From Callorhinus ursinus (lineage: Eukaryota; Chordata; Mammalia; Carnivora; Otariidae), in assembly GCF_003265705.1 (NCBI RefSeq), contig NW_020312788.1:2672405-2736404 (forward strand): a stretch of DNA of 64,000 nt, given 5' to 3'. The notes beneath the pieces are model-generated. The model saw nothing but the letters and a program-made list of their open reading frames with translations, was not told the DNA's origin and made no database searches. Within the stretch, counting starts at the first letter, position 1, and the number at the start of each line of letters is the position of its first letter. Of this stretch, positions 35,150-48,019 are shown piece by piece. Position numbers and translations under genes: made by a program.

Positions 35150-35310
35150 AGAACCACCTGTAGTTCTGAGAGTGTGGATTCTGACCCAGCAGGTCTGGAC
35201 TCAGGGCTGAAGGGCTGCATGTCTAACAAACTCCCTGGTGATACGGACGGAGGCTGTTGGTCTGCAGTCTGTACTTTGAGCAGTGAGTCTTCAGAAAAGA
35301 GAATGCCAGA
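35150..35310 (+). mobile_element. MER5-type hAT transposon relic
   Basis: GATTCTGACCCAGCAGGTCT, TGCATGTCTAACAAACTCCC and TGGTGATACGGACGGAGGCT follow MER5A in the opposite orientation to the copy near 30 kb. Confidence 0.75.
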
Positions 35311-35765
35311 AACATTCAAAAACTGTAGGCACTGGATACCTCTGGAGGTTGTGGAGCAGAAGGACTAGTCCAAGGTCTGTACAAGGAACAGGTCAACCTC
35401 CAGATTTAGACCTCAATGCAAGGTGACCGTCCTCCCCAGCCCCAGCAGAGGAGGGGTGGTTGACTCCTGGAGAGGTTCAGTCATGGCGGATCTGACCTTT
35501 GGGACATTAAGCACAGTGACCAAAATTGGATGAAGTGAAAATCTGCAAACCAAATAGGACCTTCAGTTCCATTTCATTGCTCAGCTCTCAAAATGTGCAT
35601 AGCAGGCTCACAGCCTTCAGGCAGGTAGGAAGGAGGGCTGTTTTTTGGGGAAACTGACTAGCTCAAGAGAAAGTACTCTAGAGGGAAAACAGTGATTACA
35701 ATCCCCATAAAAACAAAACTCTTCAGCCCCGAAAAAAAATCATAATTAAAGTCAAAAGACATATT
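35311..35765. other. Unique intronic sequence
   Basis: Nothing assignable. Confidence 0.4.
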
Positions 35766-35769
35766 AAAA

Positions 35770-36530
35770 ACATATTTACAATATACATGAAAGATAGCTC
35801 ATTTATTTTTGCATAGAAAGCCTGAATAAATCAACAAACACTCCCCAAAAGACAAAAACATAATTCATAGAAAACTAAAAACAGCTTTAAACATATGAAA
35901 ATGTGCTTAATTTCACTTAAAAATAAGGATAAATTAAAATGATACCATTTCTCACATAGCCAATTGGCAAACATTTGAAAATTCAGTCACACATCACATT
36001 AGAAATTTTCCTTAATTAGTAGGAATATGAACAGATGCAACTGCCTAGGAGAACTTGATAATACCTATCAAAATTCAAAATAACCCAGCAACTTCACACT
36101 GATAGTTCATCCTTAAACAATTCACATGTAAACAAACACCCATGTACAAAAATAGCCACTGTGGCACTGTTTTTAATAGCATATGACTGGAAATGACCTA
36201 AAGACACAATGACAGATGACAAGTTAAATAAATTATGATAAATACGTGTGTATTATGTTACATATATCTATATATGTAACATATATATATGTTAAAAGTC
36301 TACACAATCGCTTAAGTGAGAAAGTACAAAGGAGTATATATAGTTTGTATTAAATATCATTTATAAAAGATAGATATTTGGATATGCATAGAAAATTTTC
36401 CAGAAAATAAATGCAAATGGTCATCTCTGAGGAGGGAATTTTAGTTTTCACTGGATATCATATTTTATCATTTGACAGTTCTTCCAAAATAAGCATGTAT
36501 TGACATTTTCTTTATCAGTTTCCTTCCCAA
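35770..36530 (+). mobile_element. Old L1 3' region
   Basis: CACATAGCCAATTGGCAAAC, GATACCATTTCTCACATAG, AATAGCCACTGTGGCACTGT and TAGCATATGACTGGAAATGA match the ORF2 end of old L1M. An AT-rich hairpin (36255-36282, 12-bp arms ATGTTACATATA) lies within. Confidence 0.7.
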
Positions 36531-36585
36531 GAATTATACAGGGCAAGGTGATGATAATAGGATGATAAGAAAAAGAAAGTTCTCT

Positions 36586-36794
36586 GGGGTGCCTGGGTGG
36601 CTCAGTCGGTTAAGCCTCCAACTCTTGATTCCAGCTCAGATCACGATCTCAGGGTGGTGAGATTGAGCCCCACGTCGCCCCACATAAGGCTCCTCGCTCA
36701 GCATGGAGTCTGCTTGAGATTCTCTCTCCCCCTCTGCTTCCGTTAACTCGCTCACACTCTTTCTCCCCTCTAAATAAATACATAAAATCTTAAA
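36586..36794 (+). mobile_element. SINEC
   Basis: GGGGTGCCTGGGTGGCTCAG, CTTGATTCCAGCTCAGATCA, AAATAAATACATAAAATCTT tail. Confidence 0.94.
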
Positions 36795-38555
36795 GAAGAG
36801 TCTAGAGAGGTGCACAGTTAATGCAGCAGCTGGAAGCTGAGAGTCCTTCTTCTGGCCAAGAATCAGTTTGGGGGAGATGAGCTAACTTCTATTGCTACTT
36901 TCTTTCTGAACCTGAGAAACGGGAATAACTATAAAATACAAACTTATTTCAGTTTATAATCTTAAGCTTGCGACATCTACTGTGACCTTTATTTAATAAG
37001 CTTATATCTTATAAATTCAAATCCTTTCCAACTCAATGCCTTAGGCTCACTTAGCCAAGTCAACGATGAGTCTGAACATGCATTCTGAGGGGGTAACTAT
37101 ACCCTGATTGTCTGGTGTAGAGACTTGAAGCCACCATGCTTCAAGACCAAACATGACCCACAGAACTGTAAACACTACACCAGGGGCAGGAACCAGTAAT
37201 CCTGAGAAATGTTTGCTTGATGTAAATGAGTCCAACAACCTGATTTATAAGTCATTATGTGCTTTACATTGAATTTTTTTTAAGCCAAGAAATATTATTC
37301 ACAAATAACTACTTAGCTACTTCATATAAACTTATGGTTTCCCAGCTCAAGCCCCTGGACACAAATACCAAGCAAAATATTGCATATAATCACCTACATA
37401 TTTTTCAATAAAGTACCACTTCTAGCCTTATTTTTTATACATTAAATTTAGCCATTGAATCTAAATTTATGGTCTTCCTTTACTTATAATTTAACCAAAT
37501 CCATAATAACTTTTCTATGGTTTTGGAGCTATATATTTCAAAAAGAAAAAAAATACATAAATTCCACAATGTAAAATTCATTTTCAAAGAGTTACTTTTT
37601 AAAAGCCACCCTGGAATGTCTTTATTCTTAGACAAAAGATGCATGTTCAAGTACTTAAGGGTGATGTGTCATAATATCTGCCATTTATTTTGCATGTACA
37701 GAAAAAAAATATGATAAAATGTTTATCATTAAATTTCAGGTGGTGAGAATAAGACTGTTCATAGCATTTTTTAGTTTTTTGTATATTTGAATATTATATA
37801 AAGTCAAGAAATTTTAACAACTGCCATTCTACAGGTGTAAGAACATACCCTTTCCCTAAACAAAAAGGCACAATGAGATAACATGGTAACTAGGAGGTAG
37901 GATGCTATGGACAGTCCACTACACTAAAGAATATAATCTATTGATTAAATCTTCTCTTGAGTTCTAGATTTTTAGTTTACTCATTGAATTTTTACTTGTT
38001 ATTTGTTGACTGAAAGTTTTCCTGTCAGAGGGGATGAATCATAAGGTAAGTACTCAGATAATAAATTATTAGGAAAATTCACACGAGAGATTTCCTTCCA
38101 CGATTTCTTACACAAGATAATAACATTTAATATACCAGTAACTGCCTTTTATTTGTTGTAAAGAATGTTGCAAAACACTCACCATTCTTGTTAGCTAAGT
38201 AAGCCAAAGGCAATGAGTTGGAAAGGGTGTAAATATAGGAGATCAAGGTTTTTTAAAGAAATGGCTGCCATAGATGCCACAAAGTTCAAAATTACAAACT
38301 TGAGTGAATTTCTCATTGTATCTTATAATTATTATCCCATTTCTCTGGTTAAAGAAAATAAAGTGAAAATGTCTTCATGGCAGATACTATTAAATTTCCT
38401 TTCCAGCCAGAGTCCCAACCTGCTGTTCTTTGGATATGCCATCATGTTAAAACAGCTATTTTCTTTATAGATTAGGGCAGTTTGTGAAAATTACTTCACA
38501 TTTGCAGTAGGTTACATCAGGATGGAGAGGTTTTTCTCGTTCAGTGTTGGGGAGA
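36795..38555. other. Unique intronic sequence
   Basis: AT-rich, 1.8 kb; no gene or assignable repeat. Confidence 0.4.
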
Positions 38556-38559
38556 GGCG

Positions 38560-39070
38560 GCTGGTAAATTGATATAATTTTTCTCAAAAGGTTTTGGCAG
38601 CACTTATTAAAATTTTAACTTTGTACATCATCTGACCTAGAAATTCTACTTCTATGTTAACTCATAGAAATACACCTGAGTAAAAATAATTCTGTGTAAG
38701 AATGATGTTATGGCATTGTTTCTAATAGCATTCACAGAAAAACAGTTAAATGAACCGTGAAACATCCATTCAATGGGATACCGCGCAATTATGTTAAAAA
38801 GAATAAAGTGGCTCTACATTAACCAACCATGGAAAATCTTCAAGATGTAATGTTAAGTGAAGAAAAAGTTTCAGAACAGGACTTAAAGTATATCATCCAT
38901 GTTTTAAACAAACTTTATAATTCCATGTGTGTGTAGGTAGGTAGGTAAATGCAATGAAAAGGTTCTGAAAAAAGATACATATCAAGTGCTAATACTAATC
39001 ACATCTAGGGAAGAAAGTTGAATTGAGAAAATAGTGAAAATGAAAAATTTTGCTTTTTTTCTGCAATGAG
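38560..39070 (+). mobile_element. Old L1 3' region
   Basis: TGACCTAGAAATTCTACTTC, CATTCAATGGGATACCGCGC, AGATGTAATGTTAAGTGAAG and a GTGTGTAGGTAGGTAGG run, as in old L1M elements. Confidence 0.65.
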
Positions 39071-39538
39071 AATTTTCTTATGAGATTATAGACATACAAC
39101 ACTAAGGTTTTTTAAATAATTTTTAAAATGGAGTAAGAGGTTTTCTATTTTTAAATGTTCAAAATGTTTCAAATACTGGTTGTTTTGTAGCATAATTAAT
39201 CATGTTAGATAAGGAAACATTTAAAAATCCACAAATTAAAATTAACACATTAGAAATTAACAGTTACCGCCAAGACAATACTGCACCAAGAGATTCATCG
39301 TACATTGTTTTACATTTCCAAAACAGGGGAGGGAAAATTCAGAAGTCCCATTTAAAACTAGTGTGAAAACCCCATTATCCCTAGCATGCATAATTTGGAA
39401 AAAAAATATTGTGATACCACAGAGCTCAAAAAAGCTCTGGAAAATTTGAACATAACTGCAGTGCTATGGCCATTTGAACATTTCAGACTCATATGAAATG
39501 GTAATCATAAAATGCTGAAGGTTTCATCAATGCAAATT
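39071..39538. other. Unique intronic sequence
   Basis: Nothing assignable. Confidence 0.4.
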
Positions 39539-39740
39539 ATTTTTTTTTAAGATTTATTTATTTTTAGAGAAAGCGAGTGGGGGTGGGGGAGGGGCAGAGA
39601 GAGAAGTAGAGAGAACCCCAAGCAGACTCCCCGCTGAGCACAGAGCCTAGTGCCAGACTGGATCTCATGACCCCAAGATCATGACCTGAGCCAAAATCAA
39701 GAGTCGGCCACTGAACCAACTGAGCCACCCAGTTGTCCCT
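39539..39740 (-). mobile_element. SINEC
   Basis: AAGATTTATTTATTTTTAGA, GACTGGATCTCATGACCCCA and CCAACTGAGCCACCCAGTTG. Confidence 0.92.
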
Positions 39741-40154
39741 CCCATATTATTTTTAAAGAAAACCATTCAATTATGCTATAAGTCCCAAAACAATAAGAAA
39801 TTTTAACAAGCTGATTTACAGTATCCCCTCCTTTATAAAAATAAGCAGAAAATGATCCAATATTTTCTGTGTTTCTAACTAAAGGGCATGTGTAGGACCT
39901 AGAACAACCTTAGGCATAAAAATCACAAAATAAGAAGCAGAAAGCAAATGAAAAATAATTACCCACAGGAATATAGGAGGTCATCAAAAATTTTAAAGAA
40001 ACTGTAGGTCACATGATCGCATCTCAAAAAAAAAAAAAAGAAGTAGTCAAAGAAGAGATACTAGGGTTCAGAAAAGTGATTATAAAACTACAAAAAATTT
40101 TGCAAATGGAAAGAGCCATAGAAGAGAAGGTAAAGATTAAGAAAAGATTAGACA

Positions 40155-40343
40155 GGGGCACCTGGGTGACTCAGTTGGTTAAGCGACTGCCTTCGGCTCA
40201 GGTCATGATCCTGGAGTCCCGGGATCGAGTCCCACATCGGGCTCCCTGCTCAGCGGGGAGTCTGCTTCTCCCTCTGACCCTCGCTCCTCTCATGTTCTCT
40301 CTCTCTCTCTCTCTTATTCTCTCTCTAAATAAATATCTGTAAA
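40155..40343 (+). mobile_element. SINEC
   Basis: GGGGCACCTGGGTGACTCAG head and (CT)n middle. The 13-bp duplication AAAAGATTARACA flanks it (40142-40154, 40344-40356; one mismatch). Confidence 0.94.
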
Positions 40344-40672
40344 AAAAGATTAAACAACATGAAAAGCAACAGAATAAACAGGATAAACATGAATGAAAGA
40401 GATACCTGTTATATAGACTAGAAGGAAATAAACAGAACCACATGGAAAAAAATATTAAAGTGATTATAGAGAAGAGGTGGATATGAAGGGCAGACTAAAG
40501 AAATCTAACATATTATAATTGGTATTCCTGAAGAAGAGAAATGAACAAATGGAATAGAAAATAACCAGAGATGGACTTAACTAAGAAAAATGTAGATTAG
40601 AAGTGACATGTTTTTAGAGTGAGTATAATTTTAAAAATACAAACAGAGCAAGTCTTAAAGATAGTATTTTCA

Positions 40673-40824
40673 GGGCACCTGGGTGGCTCAGTCGGTTAAG
40701 CTTCCAACTATTGATTTCAGCTCAAGCCATGATCTCAGGGTTGCGCACTGGGTGTGGAGGCTGTTTAAGATTCTTTCTCTCCCTCACTCTGTCCGTCCCT
40801 TCCCCCCTCTCTTAAAAAAAAAAA
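40673..40824 (+). mobile_element. SINEC
   Basis: GGGCACCTGGGTGGCTCAGT head, internally shortened. The 12-bp duplication ATAGTATTTTCA is at 40661-40672 and 40825-40836. Confidence 0.94.
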
Positions 40825-40836
40825 ATAGTATTTTCA

Positions 40837-43616
40837 AAACAAATACAGTATCTCTAGATCATAACTATTTAGTATTCGAAATACACGGATTTTTCAAATC
40901 CCAAGTATATGGCAGCTCTGATTTTGTCTCAAACTACAAATCTTCTCAAACCTTCCACATTCGAGGAACAGGATACAGAAGCATTTCAACAAACTTATTT
41001 GCCTATCCCCCACTTAACATCCTTAACTTGTTCTTAAGAAAGGGATGTAAAGATACCATATTTTTGTTCCTTTATTAATGCATATCCTTATAAAACATTC
41101 TTACTAACTACATAAGGCGGGAAAGAAAAGGGGTGTTTTGACTATGGTTTCTCTCTCACTTTCTCACATGCTCTCTCTTTCCTTTCCAAATAATTTCTTT
41201 ATTAAATTTTATAACCAAATACCAATCAGGTTTTGTACATAAACACACACATTTATCCAAGCATGTGCACAAACGTAACAGAAAGATGGTTCCACGTGTG
41301 GTGGCAAGTGCCAAAGTTCCTTCATAAAGAACCAATGACCTTCAGTTGAACATGGGGTTTTGATGCACAGATTAGGAATTAGGGTTGCCTCTTATCTTCA
41401 CACCGCAAAGAACAAAGAGTTTGTTTCAGGAAAAATAAAGCACTTTTCTACCACCACCATATGAATGTTTGTTAAGCAAATGATGACGGCATGTTTGAGC
41501 ACTGGGTTTACTAACAGGTATTTGCTGAACTAGGGTTCCACCAAGATGGAATTCTAAGCCAAAGTTGGGGTTCTATGCTCCCTTTTGTTATATACACATG
41601 GCAGAGTGTTTTTTTCTCTCTCTCTCTCTCCCCCTTCCTCTCTAGGTCTCACTCCCTCCACAAATTAAACACTGAGCCTCAGAGCCAAAAAGACTGTGGT
41701 TAGTTTCACCTCCAAGTATTAAGTATAATCTGTGTCAACTCCCAAAACATATCATCATACACTACGCACTTCAGCAGTTCCCATTCAGAGCGGCTTCCTG
41801 GCTCTTTCAGGTTGGCTTTTAAAATAGGGCATAAGAGTTCTAGTAGAGCTAAATGCCTCCAATTCAAAAAAGCTTTAGACAATTTGAAAGAACTGACATT
41901 CCTTAGATTTGATCCCTCAGTAAAGAATTAGACATTGGCTGGAAAACAGAATGGAGACTGATGGAGAGACAGGCTAACCAGGTCTGATTCTGCTTTTAAT
42001 GGAACATGTTTATCGTCTTCAACTCTTGCCAAATAATAATTCATTGTTGTATAATTGTGGAACTTAACCAGTTCTATTTTTATTTTAATCAGGAAAAAAA
42101 AAAGTCTAAAGCCATGAAGTTATTTTTGAAAACAAAAAGAACATTTATTCCATATTATTTATTGTGTATTTTTTAACCCCCCAAAATTAAATAAACAAAG
42201 TGTGAGCTGATAGCACTTGTTAACTATCCTTTTAAATGGATTTGGCCCAAACTTGCAATTGCCCTGGGAAATGTGAGCAATAACAGAACAGCTGGTAACT
42301 CCCAAGCTCAGGACCAAAAGGTAAGGAGGCCAACCAATCAAGAGATTCGGTTTGCCTGGGCCACCTTAGATTTGAACAGAGAGGAGGCTCTGAGCAAGAG
42401 GAAGGGGTAAACAGAAGATATGGAAGTGCTAAGCAAGGAGCTAGCAGCTGAAAGCAGGGATAAGCTGTGGTCTGAAATTGGTGCCTAGGTGCCCTCCACC
42501 CGTTCTTCCACGGCTTGACTCTGCACCAAGGCACCGGCAGACTGGGGGCAGGCACAGGATCTGCCACTGCAAGCCCATCTGCCTGCCTAGAGACCCAAGC
42601 TAAAGCCAACCTCTGAGCAAAGCAATGTCTGAGCACTGACATTTCTTAACACTTCCCTTGTTCAACTCTTTTTAGAGTTCACTGCAATATTTATTTCGGG
42701 AGCCCAGTGATTTCAAATACACCACAGGTACCTAACACTAGCAAAAGTGAGCATTACACGGTGTAAGACTCAACAAAACCATGAACATAAAGTACATACA
42801 CAGAAAACCACTTGACTGCCTGAATGCTCCTTAGAAATAACTGCTGGTTAAGAACCACCACTAGTACATCTATTTTTGTTCTCTTCCCCAGTCCCTTTAC
42901 AATCCTGCAGGCAGCCATTTAAGTGCGGGTGGAAGGGGGAGGAAAACAAGACGGTGTGTATGAGCTCCGTGATACGGGATAAATGTGCTCAGCAGGAAAA
43001 ACCACACCAAGAGCGGGCCTTGGGTGTCTGCACACTGAGTTCTGCCCTCTGCAGCTCCCTTCCACACTTAATGGGGCGCCCTTCAGTCACCTGGAATTTA
43101 AAGGCCATGAAATGTGGTAACTGACAGTGGGCAGGCAGTGCCTCTCAATCACCAGGGAAGATTCTTCCTCCACCACCCTCGCTCACCCTTAGGAAGAGAC
43201 AGAGTAGCCAATTTTATTGTGAAAACACCCCTGGCTGATGACCAGACCAGCATGGGTTTAACAATCAGGTGAGGTGAACAACTGTTCCAGTTTTTCCTGG
43301 ACTGAGGCGTTTCCTGAGACAGCCCCAGATAAACGGAAACCAGCTGATCACTCGACAGTGGCACGGTGGGAGTACAGAACAGCCAGGCTCTGCCAGGACC
43401 GAGGTGGGTGGCACAAGACAAGTCACTTTATCTCTAGAGGCTTCAGAATCCTAAAATATAAAATGGGAGGGGAAGATTCTTAGCTCTGCCAGTATTTCTC
43501 AAAATGTGGTTTTTAGAACATCTGTGCCCTAAAACAGCATCTGGAGGTGGTGTTCCAAAAGGCTGGGGGGAAGGGCCAGTGGTAGGAGGAGTGTGCCCTG
43601 GTGAGGAAGGGCATTA
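40837..43616. other. Unique intronic sequence, 2.8 kb with no recognised repeat
   Basis: A CT-rich run lies at 41609-41640. The 136-codon minus-strand frame at 42232-42642 has no recognisable domain, overlaps another frame and has no supporting signal, so I do not call a gene. A possible short reverse MIR lies at 43400-43470. Confidence 0.4.
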
Positions 43617-43808
43617 TTTTTTTTTAAGATTTTATTTATTTATCTGTCAGAGAGAGAGAGAGCACAAGCAGGGGGAGTGGCAAAAGGAGAGGGAGCAGCA
43701 GTCTCCCCACTGTTCAGGGAGCCCGATGCGGGACTTGATCCCAGGACCCTGAGATCATAACCTGAGCCAAAGGCAGACCCTTAACTGACTGAGCCACCCA
43801 GGCGTCTC
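43617..43808 (-). mobile_element. SINEC
   Basis: TAAGATTTTATTTATTTATC, GGGACTTGATCCCAGGACCC and GACTGAGCCACCCAGGCG. Confidence 0.94.
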
Positions 43809-43823
43809 GGTGTGTGTTTGTTT

Positions 43824-44014
43824 GTTTTAAGATTTTATTTATTTTAGAGAGTGAGCACAAGGAGGGCAAGGAGCAGAGGAAGAGGGAGAGAATCTTCAGC
43901 AGACTCTGCACTGAGTGCAGAGCCCAACATGGGGCTTGATCCACAACCCTGAGATCATGACCTGAGCTGAAACCAAGAGCGGGACACTTAACCAACTGAG
44001 CCACCCAGGCACCC
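43824..44014 (-). mobile_element. SINEC
   Basis: A second reverse copy 15 bp beyond the first: TTAAGATTTTATTTATTTTA, GGGGCTTGATCCACAACCCT and CAACTGAGCCACCCAGGCAC. The TG-rich words on either side suggest separate insertions. Confidence 0.94.
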
Positions 44015-45190
44015 TGTGGAGGGGTGTTTTTACACTCTACCATTCTGTTTAGAATTAGCTTCACATGGTACTAATAAAAAGCAGACCAACTTTTACCCGA
44101 TGTGGTTTTTTTAAACCTAAAGGTAATGTACCTGCTTACTGTATGCACCCTATCTCCCACCACCATCTCCCACTTTGGTATATCACCTGTGTCGGACACA
44201 CAACAGACTCATATATTTTTAAGTGAATGAGTTTTCAACTTCCTTTGACGCTATTAAATTACTACTGAATTAAAATAGAAGCAGTTTTTGGTAATTTTGT
44301 CATTCTACAGCACTGTGGTTTCATCTCTGCCTTACAACCTCATTTAAGAGACAACCCAAAACAAAAATCATATTTGATCACCCTAAGATATCTTCTACCA
44401 ATGCCTACAAAAACTAACAGGCTTGTTAAATTATTTACACAGCAAACCGCTTACAAATGATTTCTAAGCTGTTCAGAGCCAGAAATGTGCCTACAGTAGA
44501 AAGCAGCGGCAGCTGCCTTCTACACTAATTTGGTCAGGCAAGGTTAGCCATAGTCACACCAATGCAAGTTCAAATTTGGGGTGCTTTGTTTCTCTTAAAG
44601 AAAAAAGACACATATGTTATTTTCAGCCAATTTTGAATGTTTGCATTTTCATAAATATGATCCCAGGGATGCTAGACTGAATTTTTTTCTTAATAAGGAT
44701 CAAAGACAATCCACGAAGCTTACAATTCTGGAAGAAATTGATAAATATCAGCCTCAAGGCTTTCCTTTTTCTGGGAGGCTCTTATTAGAAAAAAATATTT
44801 CTGAGCCATCTAAATATACAATCTCAGCAAAGTGCATTCCATGAGTGTGAGGTAGATAAGACCCAATTCTTCACTAACCTGCAAAGGGTTGTTTTCGGCC
44901 AACTACAACTGGAAGATTCAGAATCTTCCTTGGGGTGGGGGGAGAGGAAAGAAAGAGACAGGGAAAGTGAGAGAGGAGAAGATACTAGGTAAAGTAAAAC
45001 CCAAACCCAACCAGTTTAGAATGGGGTCTATTGTACATGCTCATGACACAAAAGTAATGCCAATAAAGGTTTTCAGAAATCCAACGATAAAGGCTCATTT
45101 CTAGAAATCAGGGCTCCAACAATCACTCAGAAAGCGATTTGGTGGGGCAGCCACGTGTGTGCACCCCGAAAAAACCTGAAGAACTAGGAG
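44015..45190. other. Unique intronic sequence
   Basis: No gene. A 76-codon frame (44614-44844) and a 71-codon frame (44889-45104) show no domain. Confidence 0.4.
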
Positions 45191-45194
45191 AAAC

Positions 45195-45360
45195 TACTTT
45201 CATAAACTAGGCATTGCTCTAAACACAATGAATGCATTATCTCATTTAATCCTTGCAACCACCCTCTGAGTTAGAAACTGAACACGGAGAGACTCAGTAA
45301 TTTGCTCCTAGATCTGCAGCTGTAGGTGGCATGGCCAGAATTCAGCCCAGGTCCTTAAAT
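45195..45360 (+). mobile_element. MIR SINE
   Basis: TAGGCATTGCTCTAAACACA, ATTATCTCATTTAATCCTTG and CAACCACCCTCTGAG follow MIR. Confidence 0.82.
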
Positions 45361-46025
45361 CAATAAAAATGGCTAATTTGATATTTGCCATTGCCAGTAA
45401 CTGAATACCCAATCAATTTTCCCTTGAGTCTATGTGCAGTAAAAAAGGACTGTTGGGGCCAGACGGGGCAGTGAGAGAGATGGGGATACTTGCATGAGAC
45501 ATCCCTCCACTGAAAGGCAGCTTCCTGAGAAAACTTCAGCCAGAGAAAGACCATCACTCCTGGGCCCTCTCCAAAGGCAAAGCCCCCCTGAGAAAGCTTC
45601 AGGCTCCAAGTGGTACAAAGCTGCCCATCACTTGTCCAAAATGCCACCATCCGCAAGTAGTTGTCTGCCACCAAATACAAGCAAATCTCTGGCCTAAAAC
45701 CACATCAATATTAACAGTTGAGAAGAAAAGGCTAAGAAGCATTCTCCTCCCTAAATAGGCATTGTGCTGAAGGGATTAGGGCTTCGATGCCTGCCTAAAG
45801 CCCTAAATATTTACTCTTCAACAGAACAAGTAAATCCTCCAGTTTCAGGATCAAATACATAAACAGGTCCTTCTGTCCCCACAAACTGCACCCTCTCTCC
45901 GCCCCTCAACCTCCACCCTGCCACACACACCTAACACATTAAATCACATTACAGAACATTACTTCTCAAGCAGTAAATACTGTACTATGGTATCAATTAT
46001 TTTTTATACAATGTGTATTTTTAAG
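45361..46025. other. Unique intronic sequence
   Basis: Overlapping frames up to 106 codons occur on the minus strand (45360-45680) and are motif-free. Nothing assignable. Confidence 0.4.
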
Positions 46026-46029
46026 AACC

Positions 46030-46220
46030 AGTTTTTACTGAGACCCCTTTAAATAGATTTTCACAGATAGTCTTCCAATATCACAAAGTAGGCGTATTCC
46101 CCATTTTACAAGTGAAGATACCAAATTTCAGAGAATATGCTGCCCACTACCATATAGCTGATAAAGGGCAGTGTTTGTTTGGATTTTAACCCAAATTCCA
46201 TAATCTCTGTGATATCCGAT
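46030..46220 (+). mobile_element. MIR SINE
   Basis: TTCCCCATTTTACAAGTGAA and CATATAGCTGATAAAGGGCA, then AACCCAAATTCCATAATCTC. Confidence 0.7.
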
Positions 46221-46649
46221 CCATTTTTCTTTTAATTCTCAGAATTAAGTACATTTGTAATTAATTGCAATAGATGTATAAAACAGTAACAATCTGAATG
46301 CACTGTTATCCTTGAGTCTACCCACATACTCAAAGATACACACACCCATTGGCTTAAAGCCCTCATCGTCTCTTAACCCCCATAATGCCTAAGCATGGAT
46401 TGCTTGGTTCTCAATTTCCCTTCACTCAAGCTATTGTGTCCAAAACTGCCACTCTGCTTAAACCACGAAGTCACTTTATTCTGCTTTGAAATGGCGATCT
46501 ATGAAGACAAGATCTACAGAGCCACTTAGTTGGCAGCTTTTACTCTCATACTTGCCGAAGTGTCCCTAGACAAGACTTTGGATGGTTTTCTCTATCCCCA
46601 CCCCAACTCTTACCTACTACTCCTCTGCTCTCAAGAGGGGCTTGCGGTT

Positions 46650-46722
46650 TGAAAGGAAGAAAGGAAGGGGAGAGAGGGAGAAAGGAGACAAAGGGGAGGG
46701 AGGAAGTGGGGGTGGGGGGCAG
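46650..46722 (+). repeat. Polypurine tract (GGAA/GGGA-rich)
   Basis: More than 70 nearly uninterrupted purines, ending in a G-rich stretch (GGGGGTGGGGGGC near 46708-46721). Confidence 0.85.
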
Positions 46723-47225
46723 AATCCCAATCAGAGCATCAGGACAGCAACAACAGCTTTGTAACCTGAAAACCTCAAAGTTAAGATGTGACATTCATGT
46801 AGACGCTGGCAAGTCACAAACAAATGTTATTCTTAGGTCACTGTGTGAACAAGCTTACCTAGTAAAGGAACGCATCTTTCCTGTAATGGAAAACCATTTG
46901 TGTATCTCCAACCCCACCCCTGCCAAAACAACCCCCACAATCCAATTCTGAGGTAATAAAAGCAAAAGTAGGAATGAGAAGCAGGAGTGGTTCAAGAGAA
47001 GTCCATTTGGAAGGCTAGTGAGAAAAAGAAAGTTCTCCTTAACAAAAAAAAAACCTGCCCAAAATAGTCTCATAGATGAATTATAGGAAGCAGTGTTTTG
47101 TACAATGACCAAACATTAGCATAAATTTTGAAAACCTCTTTTCAATAATATGTACCTGTAATAGTATGCAGCATTTGAGTAAAATCATGTTCAGATTTTC
47201 AAGTATTTAAATTATTTGCTTATAA

Positions 47226-47421
47226 GGGGCGCCTGGGTGGCTCAGTCGTTAGGCGTCTGCCTTCGGCTCAGGTCATGATCCCAGGGTCCTGGGAAGGAGC
47301 CCCGCATCGGGCTCCCTGCTCCGCAGGAAGCCTGCTTCTCCCTCTCCCACTCCCCCTGCTTGTGTTCCCTCTCTCGCTGTGTCTCTCTCTGTGTCAAACA
47401 AAATTAAGAAAAAAAAATTTT
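47226..47421 (+). mobile_element. SINEC, young copy
   Basis: GGGGCGCCTGGGTGGCTCAG head close to consensus. Perfect 16-bp duplication AATTATTTGCTTATAA at 47210-47225 and 47422-47437. Confidence 0.96.
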
Positions 47422-47437
47422 AATTATTTGCTTATAA

Positions 47438-48015
47438 AACGGATGTCAATTTAAACTGAAGGAGAAGAGGGTCAGATCTGATCTTCTTTCCCAAAAAACC
47501 TTCCATGGGATATATCTGTGGCCTAGGCCACTTGCCTTACCAGAATTTTATCCTATCATCCTGGTTTGCTTTAAATGGACTGTGAATTCACTAGGATGCC
47601 TTTACTTTAATCCTAGAGCTGGATCCTCTGAAACGGTGCAGTGCGCTTTTCTAAAGACACTGTATTCTCTTCTGTACCTACCAATTTACTATTATTGTCA
47701 TATTGACACATGGACTGAAGGCAGCTGTTGGGTTGAAATACCTTCCCCGAAGGCCCAGGGTAGGTAAGTGCTCTCTGGACTTGAACCTTCCTTCCATCAG
47801 ACCTCACCTCCCCCCAAACCATGCCAGGTGATCCTGGAGAGAAGGGGTCTCCTAGTCCACAAGGGGCTCGTGCATTTTAAAAGAACATAAACAAAATAGT
47901 GCCTGATGAAGGGTGCTTGTTCCTAGCTAGAAAACTGTCGAGCCTAGAAAATGAAACCAGTTATTTCTATTAAGTGACTTTTTTAAGTCAGTGAATCTTC
48001 TTTATTTTTCTGTTC
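47438..48015. other. Unique intronic sequence
   Basis: Nothing assignable. Confidence 0.4.
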
Positions 48016-48019
48016 TTTC

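Noticed and set aside
36255..36282. 12-bp AT-rich palindrome ATGTTACATATA
   Set aside because: It lies within an AT/TA simple-repeat part of an old L1 and is likely low-complexity chance pairing.
40683..41078. 131-codon plus-strand frame
   Set aside because: Begins inside a SINEC and runs into unique AT-rich DNA; no domain.
42232..42642. 136-codon open frame on the minus strand
   Set aside because: No recognisable domain, overlaps a second frame, no nearby CpG island or splice context. This length is expected by chance in 64 kb.
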